Assembly (NCBI GenBank): GCA_900554275.1
Contig: USGS01000002.1
Span: 6,935 to 70,934 of the forward strand
Reading direction: 5' to 3'
DNA: 64,000 nucleotides
Origin: an uncultured Eubacteriales bacterium
Lineage (GTDB): Bacteria; Bacillota; Clostridia; Oscillospirales; Oscillospiraceae
Positions within the stretch are counted from its first letter, which is position 1. Each line of letters opens with the position of its first letter. The translations under genes were made by a program, and so were the position numbers. Positions 1 through 8,987 of this stretch are shown here, one piece after another. The notes under the pieces are model-generated. The model was not told the origin of the DNA. It saw only the letters and a program-made list of their open reading frames with translations, and ran no database searches.

Positions 1-858
1 CGCAGTATCGCGGCCACGGCCGCCCATCAGGGACGGCTGACGGCTGCCACAGAGATGGATGTGACCTATCGCAGCTATGAGGATCGCTACAACGACGATG
101 TCTACCGCCACCGTGTCTATAACGGCTGGAGCAGGGCGCAGCAGGACGAGGCATTGCACTTTGGCCCGAACATCAAAGAGTGGCCGGAGCTGCCCGCCAT
201 GTCCAAGGATATGCTGCTGCGGATCTGCGCCTACATCACCACGCCGGTGACGACCACCGACGAGCTGATTCCCTCCGGTGAGACATCCAGCTACCGTTCT
301 AACCCGGAGCGGCTCAGTGATTTCGCGCTGGGTCGCTGTGTCCCGGAATATGTAGAGCGCAGCAAGGCGGTGCGTCAGGCTGACCGCCACCGCCGGACGA
401 CCGGTGCACTGGACGAGGCGTACAGCGCCGTGTATGACGCGCTTTACCAGGCGGGCGTGGCCTGCGACCCGGCGCACACCAATATCGGCTCCACCATTTA
501 CGCCAATATGCCCGGCGACGGCTCTGCTCGCGAACAGGCGGCATCCAGCCAGCGCATCGTGGGTGCGTCCGCCAATCTGGCGAAAAAATACGCCACCAAG
601 CGCTACCGCTCCAACTGCATCAACTGGGGTATGGTACCCTTCTTGGTGGAAGACCCGGCGGATTTTGCGCTGTTTGACTACGTATTCGTGCCGGACATCC
701 GCCGCCATATTTTGGAGGGGACCCCCTCCTTCCCGGCCTATGTGGTCACGCCGGAGGGCGTGGTCAGGGAGGTATCCCTGTCAGTGGGCGAGCTGACCGT
801 TCCCGAGCGGGAAACGCTGATCAGCGGCTGCCTTATCAACTACTATCGCAACCATTGA
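1..858 (+). CDS. Aconitase-family hydratase, C-terminal part (5' truncated by window)
   Basis: The reading frame is open from base 1 with no stop before a run of typical aconitase C-terminal motifs, so the gene starts upstream of the window. Visible are the SGETSSYRSNP-type substrate loop, the GDGSAREQAASSQ segment, and the ATKRYRSNCINWG block that carries swivel-domain substrate contacts in aconitases. The cysteine ligands of the 4Fe-4S cluster would lie in the missing part. The stop is 53 bases before citD, so the gene probably shares the citrate lyase operon. Family membership is clear. Substrate is not: citrate/isocitrate or another hydroxy-acid dehydration such as mesaconate/citramalate are all possible beside a citrate-lyase-type enzyme. 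Confidence 0.8.
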   Translation, partial: RSIAATAAHQGRLTAATEMDVTYRSYEDRYNDDVYRHRVYNGWSRAQQDEALHFGPNIKEWPELPAMSKDMLLRICAYITTPVTTTDELIPSGETSSYRSNPERLSDFALGRCVPEYVERSKAVRQADRHRRTTGALDEAYSAVYDALYQAGVACDPAHTNIGSTIYANMPGDGSAREQAASSQRIVGASANLAKKYATKRYRSNCINWGMVPFLVEDPADFALFDYVFVPDIRRHILEGTPSFPAYVVTPEGVVREVSLSVGELTVPERETLISGCLINYYRNH

Positions 859-911
859 AGTCCCGCGGCGGAAGATGCCGTCTCAACTTACAAATACAGG
901 AGGAAACAGGG

Positions 912-1214
912 ATGTTGATCAAACATGCGGCCACGGCCGGGACGATCGAGTCCAGCGACGTGATGGTGATGATCGAACCGGCGGAGGCCGGGATCGAGAT
1001 TCTGCTGGAAAGCCCCGTGCTGCAGCGGTACGGGCGGCAGATACGGCAGGTAACTGCGGAGACGCTGCGTTTGTTGAAGGTGGAGAACGCAAAGGTTTCT
1101 CTGGTGGATCGCGGGGCGTTGGACTGCACCATCCGGGCGCGGGTGGAGTGCGCCGTGTACCGCGCTGCGGACGCAGCGGAGAGCGGCATTGCGTGGGGAG
1201 GGACGATAGAATGA
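912..1214 (+). CDS. citD: Citrate lyase acyl carrier protein (gamma subunit)
   Basis: A 100-residue protein, the usual CitD length. It begins with the AATAGTIESSDVMV-type motif whose serine normally carries the phosphoribosyl-dephospho-CoA prosthetic group, on which acetyl and citryl groups are carried. The ATG at 912 follows AGGAGGAAACAGGG; an upstream ATG at 855 lacks a ribosome site and would add a non-conserved leader. The stop overlaps the next start (ATGA), indicating translational coupling with citE. No citC, citX or citG, needed for prosthetic group synthesis and acetylation, lies in this window. Confidence 0.9.
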   Translation: MLIKHAATAGTIESSDVMVMIEPAEAGIEILLESPVLQRYGRQIRQVTAETLRLLKVENAKVSLVDRGALDCTIRARVECAVYRAADAAESGIAWGGTIE

Positions 1215-2119
1215 TCGACATGAAGGCAAAAAAGCGGCTGCGCCGCTCCATGCTGTTTCTGAACTGTCAGAAGCCCGCCCTGATTCGCGACCCCTATGTA
1301 TACCGCCCGGATTCCATCATGCTGGATCTGGAGGACGCGGTGGCAGAGAACCAAAAGGATGCCGCCCGCTTTTCCCTCTACCATGCGCTGCGGACGGTGG
1401 ATTACCGCGGCGTGGAGCGGGTCGTCCGCATCAACGGGCTGGACACCCCACACTGGCAGGAGGACGTGCGCGTCTGCGTGGCAGGCGGCGCTGACGTGAT
1501 CCGTATCCCCAAATGTACCTGCGCCGCTGACGTACAGACCGTTGAGGAGGCGGTATACCGGGCAGAACGCGAGTTTCACCGGGAGGAGGGCAGCACGCTG
1601 CTGATGGCGGCGCTGGAGTCCTGCATGGGCATCATCAACGCGCTGGAGATATGCCGCGCCAGTGAGCGGCTCATCGGCATTGCCCTGTCCGGCGGCGACT
1701 ACACGAAGGATCTGCAAACCCACATCACCTTCACCGGCGTCGAGTTGAACGGTGCGCGGCAGCAGATGATCATTGCTGCCCGCGCCGCCGGAGTACAGTG
1801 CTTTGACACGGTGTTTACCAATTTGGACGATATGGAGACCTTCGAGAAGGAAACGGAGCTGATTCACCTCATGGGCTTTGACGGCAAATCGCTGGTAAAC
1901 CCCCGCCAGATACCCATCACCCACAAGGTATTCACCCCCACGCAAAAGGAGATCACCTTCGCCGAGAAGGTGGTAGCGGAGATCGACTCCAAAAAGAGTC
2001 AGGGCATCGGCGTTTTCACAGTGGACGGAAAGATGATCGACATCGCGTTCTATGACGGCGCGAAACGAGTGCTGATGCTGGCTAAGGCGGCCGGCATCTA
2101 CGGAGGTGAGCTGGTATGA
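1211..2119 (+). CDS. citE: Citrate lyase beta subunit (citryl-ACP lyase)
   Basis: 302 residues, normal for CitE. The enzyme cleaves citryl-ACP to acetyl-ACP and oxaloacetate inside the cytoplasmic CitDEF complex. The N-terminal RRSMLFLN-type strand, the LDLEDAV metal-binding segment, the ALSGGDYTKDL motif and the DGKSLVNPRQI segment near the C-terminus are characteristic of the HpcH/HpaI aldolase-citrate lyase beta superfamily. The start overlaps citD by four bases and the end overlaps citF by four, as in known citDEF operons. The close relative citramalate lyase cannot be excluded by sequence reading alone. Confidence 0.9.
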   Translation: MIDMKAKKRLRRSMLFLNCQKPALIRDPYVYRPDSIMLDLEDAVAENQKDAARFSLYHALRTVDYRGVERVVRINGLDTPHWQEDVRVCVAGGADVIRIPKCTCAADVQTVEEAVYRAEREFHREEGSTLLMAALESCMGIINALEICRASERLIGIALSGGDYTKDLQTHITFTGVELNGARQQMIIAARAAGVQCFDTVFTNLDDMETFEKETELIHLMGFDGKSLVNPRQIPITHKVFTPTQKEITFAEKVVAEIDSKKSQGIGVFTVDGKMIDIAFYDGAKRVLMLAKAAGIYGGELV

Positions 2120-3672
2120 GAAATGCAGTAGGACGCGAGATACCGGATGAGATTCTTCGCGCCACCGGCAAAGAGGTCTTCGCGGGCAGCTATGCGCACG
2201 ACGACCGTTGCTATCAGAAGGCTGCGCCCAAGGCCCATGGCGTGTGTGACCCGCACCGCAGCAAGCTGGTGCCCGGCATACGCGAGGTGCTGGAGCGCTG
2301 CGGCATACGGGACGGCATGACGCTGTCCTTCCACCATCACTTCCGGGAGGGCGACTACGTGCTGAACCGTGTGATGGAGGAGGTACACAGCATGGGCGTG
2401 AGGAATATCACCCTCTGCGCCACGTCGCTGGGCAAGGCCAACGACCCCATCGTACCGCTCATTGAGGACGGTACGATCACCAAAATATATTCCTCCGGTG
2501 TCCGCGGAAGCATCGGCGAGGCCATCAGCACCGGCAAACTGCGGGAGCTGGCGGTCATGTATTCCCATGGCGGCCGTGTCCGCTCTGTGCAGGAGGGTAG
2601 CGTCCATATCGACATTGCCTTCATCGGCGCACCCACGGCGGATGAGTACGGCAATCTGCGGGCGCTGGGCGGCAAGTCCGACTGCGGCGTACTCAGCTAT
2701 TCCGCGGTAGACGCCCGCTATGCCGACCGGGTGGTAGCGGTCACGGACACGCTGGTGCCGTTTCCCAACATCCCTGCCAGTATCTCCATGACGGATGTGG
2801 ACTTCGTGTGCGTGGTAGATGCCATCGGCGATCCGGGCAAGATCGCCACCGGCGCGGCCAAGCCCACCTCTGACCAGCGCAAGCTGCTGATGGCCGAATA
2901 CTGCGCCAGGTTTGTGGCGGCCGAGCCCCATTTCAAGGATGGCTTCGTCTACCAGACCGGTGCGGGCGGCGCGTCCATCGCCTCCACCATTTATCTGGCG
3001 GAGACCATGCGCCGCCGTAATATCCACATGGGGCTTGGCCTGGGCGGCATCGCCGGACCTATGGCACGTCTGATGGAGGAAGGGCTGATCCACCGGCTGG
3101 TGGACACCCAGGATTTCGATTTAGAGGCTATTGCGTCCATCCGCAATAACCCGAGCCGCCACATTGAGATCACGGCAGATGAATATGCCAACCCTATGAA
3201 TAAGGGTGCGTATGTGAACAAGCTGGACTTCGTGATTTTGGCGGCGCTGGAGGTGGACACCCACTTCAACTGCAACGTGGTGACGGACTCCACCGGCATG
3301 ATCACCGGCGCACAAGGCGGCCACCCGGACACGGCGGCGGGCGCAAAATGCACGATCGTCATCACGCCGCTGGTACAGGGGCGCAGCCCCGCGGTCTGCA
3401 CCGATGTGACCACCGTGACCACGCCGGGCGAGACGGTGGATGTGGTCGTCACGGATTACGGCGTGGCGGTGAATCCCCGCCGTCCGGATCTGCTGGCGGT
3501 GGCGCAGGAATGCGGCGTGCCGGTACACACCATCGAGGAGCTGCGGGACATCGCCTATTCCATCGTAGGCACGCCGGATGAGATCAGGTTCAAGGATCGC
3601 GTGGTCGGCATCATCGAGGCGCGGGACGGTACGATCATGGACGTAGTTCGCCAAATTGATGATACGCTGTAA
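2116..3672 (+). CDS. citF: Citrate lyase alpha subunit (citrate:acetyl-ACP transferase)
   Basis: 518 residues, matching the family. CitF transfers the acyl carrier from acetyl-ACP to citrate, making citryl-ACP for CitE. The start at 2116 overlaps the citE stop by four bases. The sequence contains the SFHHHFREGDYVLN segment, the GAGGASIA loop and the GGHPDTAAGAK motif typical of CitF. It follows citD and citE and precedes an AbrB-family membrane gene, so the whole set probably forms one citrate-metabolism transcript that begins upstream of the window. Confidence 0.92.
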   Translation: MRNAVGREIPDEILRATGKEVFAGSYAHDDRCYQKAAPKAHGVCDPHRSKLVPGIREVLERCGIRDGMTLSFHHHFREGDYVLNRVMEEVHSMGVRNITLCATSLGKANDPIVPLIEDGTITKIYSSGVRGSIGEAISTGKLRELAVMYSHGGRVRSVQEGSVHIDIAFIGAPTADEYGNLRALGGKSDCGVLSYSAVDARYADRVVAVTDTLVPFPNIPASISMTDVDFVCVVDAIGDPGKIATGAAKPTSDQRKLLMAEYCARFVAAEPHFKDGFVYQTGAGGASIASTIYLAETMRRRNIHMGLGLGGIAGPMARLMEEGLIHRLVDTQDFDLEAIASIRNNPSRHIEITADEYANPMNKGAYVNKLDFVILAALEVDTHFNCNVVTDSTGMITGAQGGHPDTAAGAKCTIVITPLVQGRSPAVCTDVTTVTTPGETVDVVVTDYGVAVNPRRPDLLAVAQECGVPVHTIEELRDIAYSIVGTPDEIRFKDRVVGIIEARDGTIMDVVRQIDDTL

Positions 3673-3680
3673 CAATACCT

Positions 3681-3708
3681 GCGGCGCAGCCGTTCCACGG
3701 CGCGCCGC
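3681..3708 (+). other. GC-rich nested hairpin between citF and the AbrB-type gene
   Basis: GCGGCGC pairs with GCGCCGC around an inner CCGT/ACGG stem. There is no following T-run, so it is more likely an RNA processing or stability element than a terminator. Confidence 0.4.
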
Positions 3709-3720
3709 GCAGAAAGAGAA

Positions 3721-4758
3721 ATGGGATATATGAACCTCCTCATCACCCTTGCGGTAGGGTGTATCGTAGGGTACATTTTTTACAGGCTGAAAATTCCCGG
3801 CGGTATGATGGTGGGCGCACTGGTGGGTGCTGTGGCGCTGAATCTGGCCACAGAGCTGGCGGTCATGCCCTCTGCGGCGCGGGTGGCGGCGCAGATCACC
3901 GCCGGCGGCTTCGTGGGCGCCTCCGTGGAAAAGAAGGACGTGCTGCGCATTCCGAAGCTGGCGAAGCCGGCGCTGATCTTGCTGGGCGGTATGCTGATGG
4001 TCAACATGACCATGGGTGTCGTGATTCACCTCACGTCCAATGTGGACTGGCTGACGGCCTTCATGTGCGCCGTACCCGGCGGCATGAGCGACACGCCTAT
4101 CATCGCCGCCGAAATGGGCGCCAACGGCGCGGCGGTGGTGCTGATGCAGTTCTGTCGCCTTGTGTCCGGCATCGGCGTGTTCCCCTCCGTGATCATGGCG
4201 GTGACCCGCCATGAGGAGCAGGATGAACACGACGTACAGGAGAAGCAGGAAAAGGCGGCGACATATCAGGCGGTGCTGCTGACCATGGCGGTGGCGGCGG
4301 TCTGCGGCCTTTTGGGCCGTGTCTCCGGAATACCGATGGGTACGATGCTGTTCTCCCTGCTTGGTACGGCCTGCCTGAATATCTTGTGGGGTAAGGCCGT
4401 CATCCCTGTGTGGCTCAAGCGTGTGGCACAGGTGCTGTCCGGCACATACATCGGCTGTTCCGTGGGCGCGGGCGAGGTAGCGGATCTGCGCTTTTTGCTG
4501 CTGCCGGCGCTGCTGTTGGTGGCAGGCTACCTGATCAACTGCTTCGTGTCCAGCGCATTGCTCCATAAGCTCTGCCACATCAAGCGGCGGGAGGCCATGC
4601 TGGCCTGCTCTCCGGCCGGTGCGACAGATATGGCCCTGATCTCCGGTGACATGGGCGTCACCAGTCCGGATCTGAACGTGCTGCAAATCGTACGGATGGT
4701 CAGTGCCATCACCATCTTCCCTCAAATCATCCACGCCATTGTCCCGCTGCTGCCGTAG
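3721..4758 (+). CDS. AbrB-family integral membrane protein
   Basis: 345 residues, nearly all hydrophobic, built as two similar halves of about five membrane segments each. Each half carries glycine/proline-rich hairpins (LKIPGGMMVGALVGA near the N-terminus and the AVPGGMSDTPIIAAEMG motif near residue 120, repeated as CSPAGATDMALISGDMG near the C-terminus). This is the pattern of the AbrB/ammonia-monooxygenase-like membrane family (Pfam AmoA/AbrB-type duplication), whose transport role is poorly known. An ATG at 3730 is an alternative start. Position 48 bases after citF suggests export or uptake linked to citrate or another carboxylate, but that is inference only. Confidence 0.75.
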   Translation: MGYMNLLITLAVGCIVGYIFYRLKIPGGMMVGALVGAVALNLATELAVMPSAARVAAQITAGGFVGASVEKKDVLRIPKLAKPALILLGGMLMVNMTMGVVIHLTSNVDWLTAFMCAVPGGMSDTPIIAAEMGANGAAVVLMQFCRLVSGIGVFPSVIMAVTRHEEQDEHDVQEKQEKAATYQAVLLTMAVAAVCGLLGRVSGIPMGTMLFSLLGTACLNILWGKAVIPVWLKRVAQVLSGTYIGCSVGAGEVADLRFLLLPALLLVAGYLINCFVSSALLHKLCHIKRREAMLACSPAGATDMALISGDMGVTSPDLNVLQIVRMVSAITIFPQIIHAIVPLLP

Positions 4759-4879
4759 CCCGTCAAACAGGCGTACGGCACGCGGGTGGAGGAAAAGAAT
4801 GTCAGGCTGCACCTGCGGCTTGGCATCTTTTCTCATAGCGGTTTTTCAACCGTTTTCCTGTGCTTTTGTAAAATAACAG

Positions 4880-4908
4880 TTGCTTCCTGTCACATTTTGC
4901 GATATAAT
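4880..4908 (+). promoter_or_regulatory. Sigma-A type promoter of the MATE gene
   Basis: TTGCTT and a perfect TATAAT are separated by 17 bases. The -10 box ends 60 bases before the TTG start at 4969, which also excludes upstream in-frame ATGs as starts. Confidence 0.75.
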
Positions 4909-4968
4909 AACAAATTCAGGGCGTCGAGTGCCCGGCATTACGCAAAAAACCTGTTGGAGGGTTTTGCT

Positions 4969-6402
4969 TTGAAAACAGATCATTTGGAGCTGCTGACCAG
5001 CGGAGCGCCGATCTCCACCCGGCAGCAGATAGGCCTTGCGCTGCGGCTCAGCTGGCCGGCCATCATGGCGCAGTTGGCTACCATCGTTATGCAGTTTATT
5101 GATGCAGCCATGGTGGGGCGTCTCGGTGCGGCGCAGTCGGCTTCGGTGGGACTGATGGCCTCCGCCACGTGGCTTTTTAACGGCTTGGCCATGGCTGCCG
5201 CCATAGGCTTCAGCGTGCTGACAGCCCAGCACGTGGGCGGCGGACGGCTGGATGAAGCACGGAACATTATGAAGCAGGCCATCGTCCTGACGCTGCTTTT
5301 CAGCTCCGTGCTGGCAGTGCTGGCGGCGTTCCTGTCCTCGCCGCTGCCCCGGCTGCTCCGAGCGGAGCAGAAGATATGGCAGGATGCCTCCGCGTACCTG
5401 CTGGTATATGGCCTGTTTCTGCCCGCCCGGCAGCTGGATAATGTGACGGTGGGACAGCTGCAGGCCACCGGCAATATGCGGACGCCTGGCTTCTGCATGG
5501 TGCTGATGTGCGCTTTGGATGTGGTATTCAACGCGCTGCTTATCTTCCCCACCGGTATGATACGGTTGGGCGGCTTTGCCCTGCCCGGTGCGGGGATGGG
5601 TACGGCGGGCGCAGCGCTGGGTACGGGCCTTGCCGAGTTGACGGTGGGACTGTATCTCACCTACTTCATCCTGCGGCGCAGCCCCATACTCCGCCTGCGT
5701 CAGGGCGAGCGACTTCGACTCAACAAGCAGCAGCTCCTCGGCGTGCTGCGTGTTTCGGCACCGGTGGCGGCAGAGAAGATGATCCTGTCCATCGCGCAGA
5801 TCATCTCCACTGCCATCGTAGCGCCGCTGAGCACGATTGCCATTGCCGCCCACTCCTTCGCCGTCACCGCCGAAAGTCTCTGCTATATGCCGGCCTTCGG
5901 CTTCCAGAGCGCAGCGGCCATGCTGGTGGGACAGAGCGTGGGCGCAGGGCGGCGTCAGCTGGCGCGGCGGCTGGGCTGGGTCACAGTGCTGCTGGGCATG
6001 ACCGGTATGGTCATCACCGGGGCGCTGCTGTACATCTTCGCGCCGCAGATGATGGCGTTGCTGTCCCCCGACCCCGCCGTGATCGCGCTGGGCGTCCGTG
6101 TTTTGCGCATCGAGGCCTTTGCCGAGCCGCTGTTCGGCGCGGCCATCGTCACCGGCGGCGTCTTTCAGGGTGCGGGCAGCACCCTTGTTCCCACGCTGTT
6201 CAACCTTGGTACGATGTGGGGCATCCGTCTGCCCTTGGCTTGGCTGGCCGCGCCTCGCTGGGGATTGCCCGGCGTGTGGACCGCCATGTGCGTGGAGCTG
6301 TGTGTCCGCGGCACACTGTATCTCGTGCGGCTGTCGGGAAAGCGCTGGTTGCCCGGCGGCATGGAGAATATATCCGAGCCGCGTGAGACGCATAAAATGT
6401 GA
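4969..6402 (+). CDS. MATE family multidrug/cation antiporter
   Basis: 477 residues with about 12 membrane segments in two homologous halves, the MATE topology. The segment near residues 35-70 (WPAIMAQLATIVMQFIDAAMVGRLG) is the typical first-helix signature, and the second half repeats it with VAAEKMILSIAQIISTAIV. MATE proteins export cationic compounds using Na+ or H+ gradients. I chose the TTG at 4969 because GGAGG lies eight bases upstream and a strong promoter sits inside any longer reading frame. Monocistronic: own promoter and a bidirectional terminator follow. Confidence 0.88.
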   Translation: MKTDHLELLTSGAPISTRQQIGLALRLSWPAIMAQLATIVMQFIDAAMVGRLGAAQSASVGLMASATWLFNGLAMAAAIGFSVLTAQHVGGGRLDEARNIMKQAIVLTLLFSSVLAVLAAFLSSPLPRLLRAEQKIWQDASAYLLVYGLFLPARQLDNVTVGQLQATGNMRTPGFCMVLMCALDVVFNALLIFPTGMIRLGGFALPGAGMGTAGAALGTGLAELTVGLYLTYFILRRSPILRLRQGERLRLNKQQLLGVLRVSAPVAAEKMILSIAQIISTAIVAPLSTIAIAAHSFAVTAESLCYMPAFGFQSAAAMLVGQSVGAGRRQLARRLGWVTVLLGMTGMVITGALLYIFAPQMMALLSPDPAVIALGVRVLRIEAFAEPLFGAAIVTGGVFQGAGSTLVPTLFNLGTMWGIRLPLAWLAAPRWGLPGVWTAMCVELCVRGTLYLVRLSGKRWLPGGMENISEPRETHKM

Positions 6403-6441
6403 GGCCATATATCTGAATTGGCCGCGCATGATAAATTAGAC

Positions 6442-6477
6442 AAAAGCTGTGTATAACTCATGTTGTACACAGCTTTT
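6442..6477. terminator. Bidirectional intrinsic terminator
   Basis: A 16-bp stem (AAAAGCTGTGTATAAC with GTTGTACACAGCTTTT, one G-T wobble) with a TCAT loop and A/T tracts on both sides, 40 bases after the MATE stop. Confidence 0.85.
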
Positions 6478-6807
6478 GCTTTAAGGCGGCGCAGGGCGGC
6501 TGTTCGGAACGGTAAACAGCAATGGACAACGTGGAAGCGTATCACGCAATGGGGAAAATCGATATTAAGCTGCAGGAGAACACATAAGATACATGAGATA
6601 CATGATAGAACCGTGGTGAGGCAGGCCGCAGCGCCAGATGTGGCGCTGAAGTTGTGATTTTTCCCAAATTTCGTAAAGAAATTTTGTCACAATGACGATT
6701 GCGATACAGGCCATTCCGTGCTAAACTTGCTATACAGAGTGCGGGAGTGTCGAAAGACTTCGGCTTCCCACTGAAAACACGGAAAAACGATCGGCAGGGG
6801 GCTGGAT
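6478..6807. other. Gene-free leader region before the surface-protein operon
   Basis: No convincing gene. It holds a tandem 9-bp repeat (AGATACATG twice, 6587-6604) and a hairpin at 6629-6648 (CAGCGCCA/TGGCGCTG, then a T-rich tract). A weak promoter candidate is TTGCGA-17-TAAACT near 6699-6727. Around 6740-6770 a GTC-GAAA-GAC stem-loop is nested in a GGGAG/CTTCCC stem, giving a structured 5' leader. I could not match it to a known riboswitch class. Confidence 0.45.
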
Positions 6808-7581
6808 ATGAGACCGTGGGGGAACGCAGAACATAAAAAACTGAATATGGCGCTGCTGCTTCTGCTGGTCGCGGCCCTGTTGGCCTTGGCAGGAGTGCTG
6901 TTCGTGCGCACAAAACCGGATGCTGTGTCGCCGGACAATCACATCGAGACCACGCAAAAGCTCTCAATGACCATGTCCCGCACGGCACTTTTTAGCGCTC
7001 TGAACGGGGAGGAGAGCGGCGCGGCCTTGCTGGACGCCGAGGTGTCTCTGCCCGGCGCGCAGGAGGCTATGGGCATGGCCGGGATGCTGCCCGGTGACAG
7101 CGTGGAGAAGGCGTACACCGTTTCCGTAAAGTACAGCGAGCCGGTGAAGCTCCATTTCGGGGCGGCGCTGCGGAGCAACGGCAGTGCCGGTGGCCAGCTT
7201 TTGGCCGAGGGCCTGCTCATCACCGTGTACCGTGACGGCAAGCTGCTGTATGACGGCACGGTGGCGGGGTTGGCTGAGTCCAAGCAGGCGCAGGAGGGGC
7301 TGGAGATCCTTGAACCCTCGCCCACGAAGCTCACATATACAATAAAAGTAACGCTGCCCACCTCGGCGGGGAACGAGTATCAGGATAAGACCGTGACCGT
7401 GGACCTGAAGTGGTGGCTGACCTCCGACAGCGGCGGCGGAGATCACCACGGCAGTGGGGAAGTGGTCGTTGCACCCAAGACAGGCGACGCTTTTCCGATG
7501 GAGCTGATGACTGGCGCGGCGGTGCTGGCACTGGTGCTGCTGGCGGTGCTTCTGGGCAGAAGGAGGGCGCGTCATGACTGA
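6808..7581 (+). CDS. Cell-wall-anchored surface protein with PKTG sorting signal
   Basis: 257 residues. An N-terminal hydrophobic helix at about 14-33 should direct secretion. The C-terminus has a complete sortase-type signal: APKTGD near residue 226, then a hydrophobic span and the basic tail RRRARHD. PKTG replaces the classic LPxTG start, a variant common in Clostridia. The middle region is beta-rich and resembles TasA/camelysin-like proteins only weakly. The gene overlaps the next by eight bases and opens a four-gene secretion operon that includes a SipW-type peptidase. No sortase gene is visible in the window. Function: probable surface matrix or fibre component. Confidence 0.6.
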   Translation: MRPWGNAEHKKLNMALLLLLVAALLALAGVLFVRTKPDAVSPDNHIETTQKLSMTMSRTALFSALNGEESGAALLDAEVSLPGAQEAMGMAGMLPGDSVEKAYTVSVKYSEPVKLHFGAALRSNGSAGGQLLAEGLLITVYRDGKLLYDGTVAGLAESKQAQEGLEILEPSPTKLTYTIKVTLPTSAGNEYQDKTVTVDLKWWLTSDSGGGDHHGSGEVVVAPKTGDAFPMELMTGAAVLALVLLAVLLGRRRARHD

Positions 7582-8167
7582 ACGTGTGACCGGCCGCCGC
7601 TGGATGGGCAGTGCGGTGGTGACGGTGCTGCTGGCGTTGGGGCTTGTGGTCACCACGCTGGCCATCGCCCTGTCGGTGGCAGAGCGCCCCGACAACATCT
7701 TCTCCACGGGGAAGATCAGGCTGAATTTGAACGACAGAAAGCCTGTCATTACCGAAAACGAATACCTCTTCGAGCCGGGTATGACGGTGGATAAGCCGTT
7801 TTTCCTGAAAAACGAAGGTGCGGATTGCTGGTACAGGCTGTATTTCAACAACGTGAGCGGCAGTCTGTCCTCTGTGCTGGAGGTCACGGTGTCGGACGGC
7901 GAAACGGTGCTGTTTACCGGTAAAATGAGCGACCTGACACAGAGCAGCGCGGACTGGCTGGGCATCCTGCCGGCGGTGGGTGCTGCGGGGAGCTGCCGTA
8001 CCCTGACCATCACGTTCCATTTCCCGGAGGACGCGGGTAACGCGGCCCAGGGCGGTACGCTGCAGTTCGACCTGTGCGCCGACGGTACGCAGGTGCGGAA
8101 CAATCCCAATAAAGAGTTCCCGGCAGAGAGTCCCCAAGGAGTGACGTATGAAACAAACCTTGAGTAA
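7574..8167 (+). CDS. TasA/camelysin-like exported protein
   Basis: 197 residues with a strongly hydrophobic N-terminal segment (about residues 11-37) ending near ALSVAERPDN, a SipW-type leader layout. After it comes the pattern of TasA-like beta-sandwich proteins: a FSTGKIRLNLNDRKP strand, then FEPGMTVDKPFFLKNEG, the recurrent 'PG-x-x-V-x-K-x-F-x-V-x-N' element. It overlaps the PKTG protein upstream and the signal peptidase downstream by 20 bases, so the three are translationally linked. In Bacillus, tapA-sipW-tasA makes biofilm fibres; a similar role here is inferred. Confidence 0.65.
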   Translation: MTERVTGRRWMGSAVVTVLLALGLVVTTLAIALSVAERPDNIFSTGKIRLNLNDRKPVITENEYLFEPGMTVDKPFFLKNEGADCWYRLYFNNVSGSLSSVLEVTVSDGETVLFTGKMSDLTQSSADWLGILPAVGAAGSCRTLTITFHFPEDAGNAAQGGTLQFDLCADGTQVRNNPNKEFPAESPQGVTYETNLE

Positions 8168-8936
8168 GATCCTGCGCGTGGTCACTACGGTGCTGATGGT
8201 GGCTTCCATCTGTATCATGCTGTTCACGGTGGTGTCCGTGCTGACCTTTAACCGCACGGACCGGCAGCTTTTCGGATACCGCGCGTTCATCGTGCTGTCC
8301 GACTCCATGTCCGCCACGGACTTCTCCGCCGGCGACCTGGTGCTGACCCGGGACGTTGACCCGTCCACACTGCAGCCCGGCGACATCATCGCCTTTACCA
8401 GCACCAACACAGAGAGCTACGGACAGGTGGTGACCCACAAGATCCGAAGCCTGACCACCACCGGCAGCGGCGAGCCCGGATTTATCACCTACGGTACGAC
8501 CACGGACACCAACGATGAAGCCGTGGTGACATACATGGATGTGCTGGGCAAGTACAGCGGCTGTCTGGCCGGCGTAGGACGCTTCTTCAACTTCCTCAAG
8601 ACCACCCCGGGCTACATCCTGTGCATCTTCGTACCGTTCGCGCTGCTGATCCTCTCCCAGTCCATGGAGACGGTGCGGCTGTTCCGCCGCTATAAGAGCG
8701 AGCAGATGGAGGAGCTGCAGCAGGAGAAGGACCAGCTGGCGGAGGAACGCCGCCAGAGTGCCGCCATGCTGGCGGAGCTGCAGGCCCTGCGTGCGCAGCT
8801 GGGCGTGAAGGATGAAACCAAACCGACGGGGGACGAAGCGCCCGTTGAGAACGAAGCGCCTGCACCGCAGTCAGCAGGGGGCGGCGATCCCGATGTACCG
8901 GCTGACGAGGAAAAGACCCCGGCGGAGCACGTGTGA
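8148..8936 (+). CDS. SipW-type signal peptidase I with extended acidic tail
   Basis: 262 residues. Membrane segment at about 11-35, catalytic serine in the VLSDSMSAT motif (about residue 53), and the second catalytic residue as histidine in the VVTHKI motif. This is the Ser-His (ER-type, S26B) arrangement of SipW, not the Ser-Lys of ordinary LepB. A second membrane helix lies near 147-167. The usual SipW ends about there. Here a coiled-coil (about 172-220, rich in Glu, Gln, Leu) and a Pro/Ala/Glu tail follow. It sits between two SipW-dependent substrates, which it presumably processes. Confidence 0.85.
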   Translation: MKQTLSKILRVVTTVLMVASICIMLFTVVSVLTFNRTDRQLFGYRAFIVLSDSMSATDFSAGDLVLTRDVDPSTLQPGDIIAFTSTNTESYGQVVTHKIRSLTTTGSGEPGFITYGTTTDTNDEAVVTYMDVLGKYSGCLAGVGRFFNFLKTTPGYILCIFVPFALLILSQSMETVRLFRRYKSEQMEELQQEKDQLAEERRQSAAMLAELQALRAQLGVKDETKPTGDEAPVENEAPAPQSAGGGDPDVPADEEKTPAEHV

Positions 8937-8987
8937 TGTGTTTCCAGCCTGCCGCCCTGTGAATACCAAAAGAAAGGGAGTACCGAT

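Noticed and set aside
4786..4968. Longer MATE protein starting at the ATG at 4786
   Set aside because: The added residues are not MATE-like, and a TTGCTT-17-TATAAT promoter lies inside the stretch.
6730..6807. Possible cyclic-di-GMP riboswitch in the leader of the surface operon
   Set aside because: A GAAA-capped stem is present, but the conserved GGCAAACC and GACGCAAAGC blocks of class I are missing and I see no class II core.
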